A program made the translations under genes and the position numbers. A stretch of DNA of 64,000 nt, taken from assembly GCA_050301235.1 (NCBI GenBank), contig JBNKZD010000054.1, positions 1 through 64,000 on the forward strand, given 5' to 3'. The notes beneath the pieces are model-generated. The model was not told where the DNA came from. It worked only from the letters and a program-made list of their open reading frames with translations, and made no database searches. Source of the DNA: JAFGIN01 sp050301235. GTDB lineage: Bacteria; Fibrobacterota; Chitinivibrionia; Chitinivibrionales; Chitinispirillaceae. Of this stretch, positions 61,779 through 64,000 are shown piece after piece; position 1 is the stretch's first letter, and each line of letters begins with the position of its first letter.

Positions 61779-63578
61779 ATGATATTTTTCAGACAAATTA
61801 CAATGCATAAATGTTTACTATTACTCCAGAATAATTTCAAAGTGCTATGGATTATTATTGCTGCAGTTTGTTTATCAATTCTGTTCTGCGCGAAACTGGG
61901 AAACGAACGCCAATGGGATAACCCGGTAGATCCATCAGGAACGAACTATTTCCCACCTGAAATCGTGTATATTGACAGACCTGTATTTGATGCATACCCG
62001 ATAAAATCGTTCGATTTCAGCATTCCTGCTACAGACAACGAAAATGCTATTTCGGAGTATTTCTGGTCTTTTGATAATGGTATAACCTGGAAAAGTACGG
62101 GACAGGTTTCACATATCAGTGCCAGCTGGGACACATCAGCAATAGGCCCCAAAAAAATTCTAACATACGTTACCGATATGCATGGTCTCAAATCAAGAAT
62201 CGACACAATAAATGTTTTCGTACACCGATATGAGCCAATCATTACACCAGTCAGTAATACAATAGTGTCTCAGCGCGACACCTTTAAACAGGTACTTAAA
62301 GGTACAGATTCTGCTGGAGTGCCATTAAAATACTATTGGGACATAAACATTGACGGATGGGACGATTCACTTATTGCACAAACTGCTGAGTGCTCCTTTT
62401 CAAAACCTGAGGGTGGATCAGTATATGTCCGTTGGGCAGTCAAGGATGAAAGTACCTATTTTAAAGACGACACATTCATGGTATATTTCAACCGAAAACC
62501 ATTCCCACCTAAGGTTGTTTCACCTGCAAATGATACCATTAAAAAATTTTCATTCTATGATTATTCAAAAAGTAATGGTTCTGTAGTTATCGAATGCACT
62601 GGCAGTGATCCCGACGATAGCATTTCTACCCTCAAATTTGACTTACGCTATAGCATTAAAGATAAAGCTGATAGTATACCTGTTACTGCAAGTAATCAAA
62701 AATTAACACTGAGTAACATCGAAGAATTAACTGTTTACACTTATGTATTGACTGTAACTGATAACTGGAAAAACAGTGCATCTTCAAAAGGACAATTTAT
62801 TGTTCTGCCACCACCACCGAGACCGGAGGGAATGATATTTGTTAAGTGCTTTGATACGACCTTTCTGATGGGACAATCCCCATCCGGTCAGGACAGCACG
62901 GCTATTCCGGTTCACCAGGTTAAATTTTCTAAAAACTTCTGGATAGACACAACAGAAATTACTGTTGAGCAATTTGCAAAAGTTCTATCTCTACCACAAA
63001 CATCGACCTCCCCCCGATTACCGGCTACTAATATTACCTGGTTTGACGCAGTCCTGTTCTGCAATGCACGCAGCAAATTAACCCATCTGGACACTGTATA
63101 CAAATACTCCTCTGTAGCAGGGACTCCTGGAATAAAGTGCAAGTTGGATAATGTCACAGCAGATTTAAAAGCAAATGGATATCGGTTGCCCACTGAAGCT
63201 GAATGGGAATTTGCCTGTCGCGGAGGAATGTCAACTCTCTTTTTTTGGGGAAATGACTACTCCATCACCTGTAATTATGCATGGACTTTTACGCCGGCTG
63301 AAATAAAAGTACACGAAGTTGCATCACTGAAACCAAATCCACTGGGTATTTACGATATAGCTGGTAATGTATGGGAATGGTGTAATGACTGGTACGGATT
63401 ATATCAAAAATCTGCGATTCTCGATCCAGCAGGTGCTTTAACAGGTACCGAACGGGTGCTTCGTGGTGGTTCTGCAGCCAGTTCCTATTACTTTGCGCGG
63501 TCTGGTGTCAGAAGTAAACTACGTCCTGAGACCTATAATGCTTTTATAGGTTTCCGTGCAGTACTTCCTGTTCCCTGA
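61779..63578 (+). CDS. Lipoprotein with Ig-like domains and formylglycine-generating-enzyme-type domain
   Basis: A 599-residue protein. A hydrophobic signal with lipobox LSILFC (Cys at about residue 37) is followed by two or three Ig/PKD-like domains (about 55-345) and an FGE-sulfatase/SUMF1 domain (about 348-598) with 'FWIDTTEITVEQFAKVLSLP', 'LPTEAEWEFACRGG', 'YDIAGNVWEWCNDWYG', 'RVLRGGSAASSYYFARSG' and a final GFRAV. The copper/iron-binding cysteine pair of true FGE is not obvious, so a ligand-binding role is as likely as oxidation. It is the last of three secreted genes; its last 46 bases overlap the PilZ gene on the opposite strand. Confidence 0.85.
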   Translation: MIFFRQITMHKCLLLLQNNFKVLWIIIAAVCLSILFCAKLGNERQWDNPVDPSGTNYFPPEIVYIDRPVFDAYPIKSFDFSIPATDNENAISEYFWSFDNGITWKSTGQVSHISASWDTSAIGPKKILTYVTDMHGLKSRIDTINVFVHRYEPIITPVSNTIVSQRDTFKQVLKGTDSAGVPLKYYWDINIDGWDDSLIAQTAECSFSKPEGGSVYVRWAVKDESTYFKDDTFMVYFNRKPFPPKVVSPANDTIKKFSFYDYSKSNGSVVIECTGSDPDDSISTLKFDLRYSIKDKADSIPVTASNQKLTLSNIEELTVYTYVLTVTDNWKNSASSKGQFIVLPPPPRPEGMIFVKCFDTTFLMGQSPSGQDSTAIPVHQVKFSKNFWIDTTEITVEQFAKVLSLPQTSTSPRLPATNITWFDAVLFCNARSKLTHLDTVYKYSSVAGTPGIKCKLDNVTADLKANGYRLPTEAEWEFACRGGMSTLFFWGNDYSITCNYAWTFTPAEIKVHEVASLKPNPLGIYDIAGNVWEWCNDWYGLYQKSAILDPAGALTGTERVLRGGSAASSYYFARSGVRSKLRPETYNAFIGFRAVLPVP

Positions 63579-64000
63579 TCATTCAGTGAAGTACCTGTAT
63601 TTTCAGCTGTCAGAACATCATAGACGGTAAGTAGATCACGATTGGGATAGATATTCCAAAGTGATAATATCGAACACATCTGTTCATCGGACAAGCCGTT
63701 TTTGAAGACCATGCGACAGGTAGAATAAAAAGGATCCGGAAAGAATTTACCAAAGATACGTACCTTGCCAATAGTGATTTCAGCGTCTGCAGCTGATGGT
63801 ATCTCGGCACCGGGATTTTTTATAAAGAATTTGATTCCCGAACGAGATATATCGAGGATGTTAACCTCTGCAGGCCTGCTCCCGATAGTAATCTTTTTTC
63901 GGCTGTTAACCGGATATCTCAGCATCTCTCTGGTATCTTTATTGTAGTCGTTAAATTTCTGATAATGCCATTGTACTAATGAGTCGGTAAAGTTTTGGAA
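63533..64000 (-). CDS. PilZ-domain protein (5' end outside window)
   Basis: The frame is open from the stop at 63533 to the window end at 64000, so at least 155 residues are seen and the start is outside. An ATG at 63925 is not the true start, because coding continues upstream with ordinary sequence ('SLVQWHYQKFNDYNKDTRE'). The PilZ fold is seen in 'RYPVNSRKKITIG' (R-x5-R-like c-di-GMP site) and 'VNILDISRSGIKFFIKNPG' (the D-x-S-x-x-G motif). It may sense c-di-GMP. Its 3' end overlaps the FGE-domain gene tail to tail by 46 bases. Confidence 0.75.
   Translation of the reverse strand, partial: FQNFTDSLVQWHYQKFNDYNKDTREMLRYPVNSRKKITIGSRPAEVNILDISRSGIKFFIKNPGAEIPSAADAEITIGKVRIFGKFFPDPFYSTCRMVFKNGLSDEQMCSILSLWNIYPNRDLLTVYDVLTAENTGTSLNDQGTGSTARKPIKAL

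Noticed and set aside
63533..63925. PilZ gene starting at the ATG at 63925
   Set aside because: The frame stays open with ordinary coding sequence to the window edge, so the start is outside the window.

Overview
The window is AT-rich (I estimate about 40% GC) bacterial chromosome from a motile, Gram-negative (diderm) organism. Diderm features are the yajC signal sequence, several lipoproteins, SPOR and MotB/OmpA peptidoglycan-binding domains. The flagellar cluster uses a FliY-type switch protein, FlbD and MotE-like genes. It sits beside secreted Ig-like, CBM-like, PEGA and FGE-sulfatase proteins and a type IV pilus motor. Together these best fit the Fibrobacterota (Chitinispirillum/Chitinivibrio-like); this is inference from gene content, not a phylogeny. 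No rRNA, tRNA, CRISPR array, prophage or transposase was seen.

Layout. 1-509: 3' part of yajC and a small orphan gene fragment. 506-23593 (minus strand): one long, tightly packed flagellar/chemotaxis locus. In transcription order it reads motE-like, fliK, flgD, a flagellar operon protein, flgE, flbD, motA, motB, fliL, fliM, fliN/fliY, fliO, fliP, fliQ, fliR, flhB, a secreted Ig-repeat protein, flhA, flhF, flhG, a membrane protein, fliA, a lysine/asparagine-rich protein and an HDOD protein. 23790-26742 (minus): an NTF2-like protein, a secreted ankyrin protein, a Crp-like regulator and a SPOR protein. 26845-32380 (plus): a membrane-anchored protein with an apparent ATT start, pilB-pilT-pilC, then flgM behind a near-consensus sigma-28 promoter. 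32525-50333: mixed housekeeping and envelope genes (YIP1 protein, UDPGP-like nucleotidyltransferase, Kelch-like secreted protein, GT4 glycosyltransferase, secreted hydrolase, MBL hydrolase with radical SAM enzyme, degenerate histidine kinase, TPR lipoprotein, CCA transferase, TspO, LysR, AhcY), with intergenic palindromic repeats. 50587-54818 (minus): a 1070-residue TPR protein and a HAD hydrolase. 55129-59337: a CheY-like/HD-GYP pair facing fliD-fliS-fliT-like, with a sigma-28 promoter before fliD. 59469-63578 (plus): three secreted proteins (CBM-like, PEGA, FGE-sulfatase). 63533-64000 (minus): a PilZ-domain gene cut by the window edge.

How it fits together. The minus-strand locus encodes the flagellar export gate (FlhA, FlhB, FliP, FliQ, FliR, FliO), the switch (FliM, FliY), the stator (MotA, MotB), the hook with its cap and ruler (FlgE, FlgD, FliK), the placement GTPase pair (FlhF, FlhG) and sigma-28. 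FlgM and FliD, encoded elsewhere, have sigma-28-type promoters, so late-gene control links the scattered loci. HD-GYP and PilZ proteins suggest cyclic-di-GMP input.

Most unusual points: a secreted protein with about five Ig-like repeats translationally coupled between flhB and flhA; FlgD with a tandemly duplicated C-terminal module; a histidine kinase with lost ATP-binding boxes; an apparent ATT start codon; and a composite MITE-like repeat in two intergenic regions.
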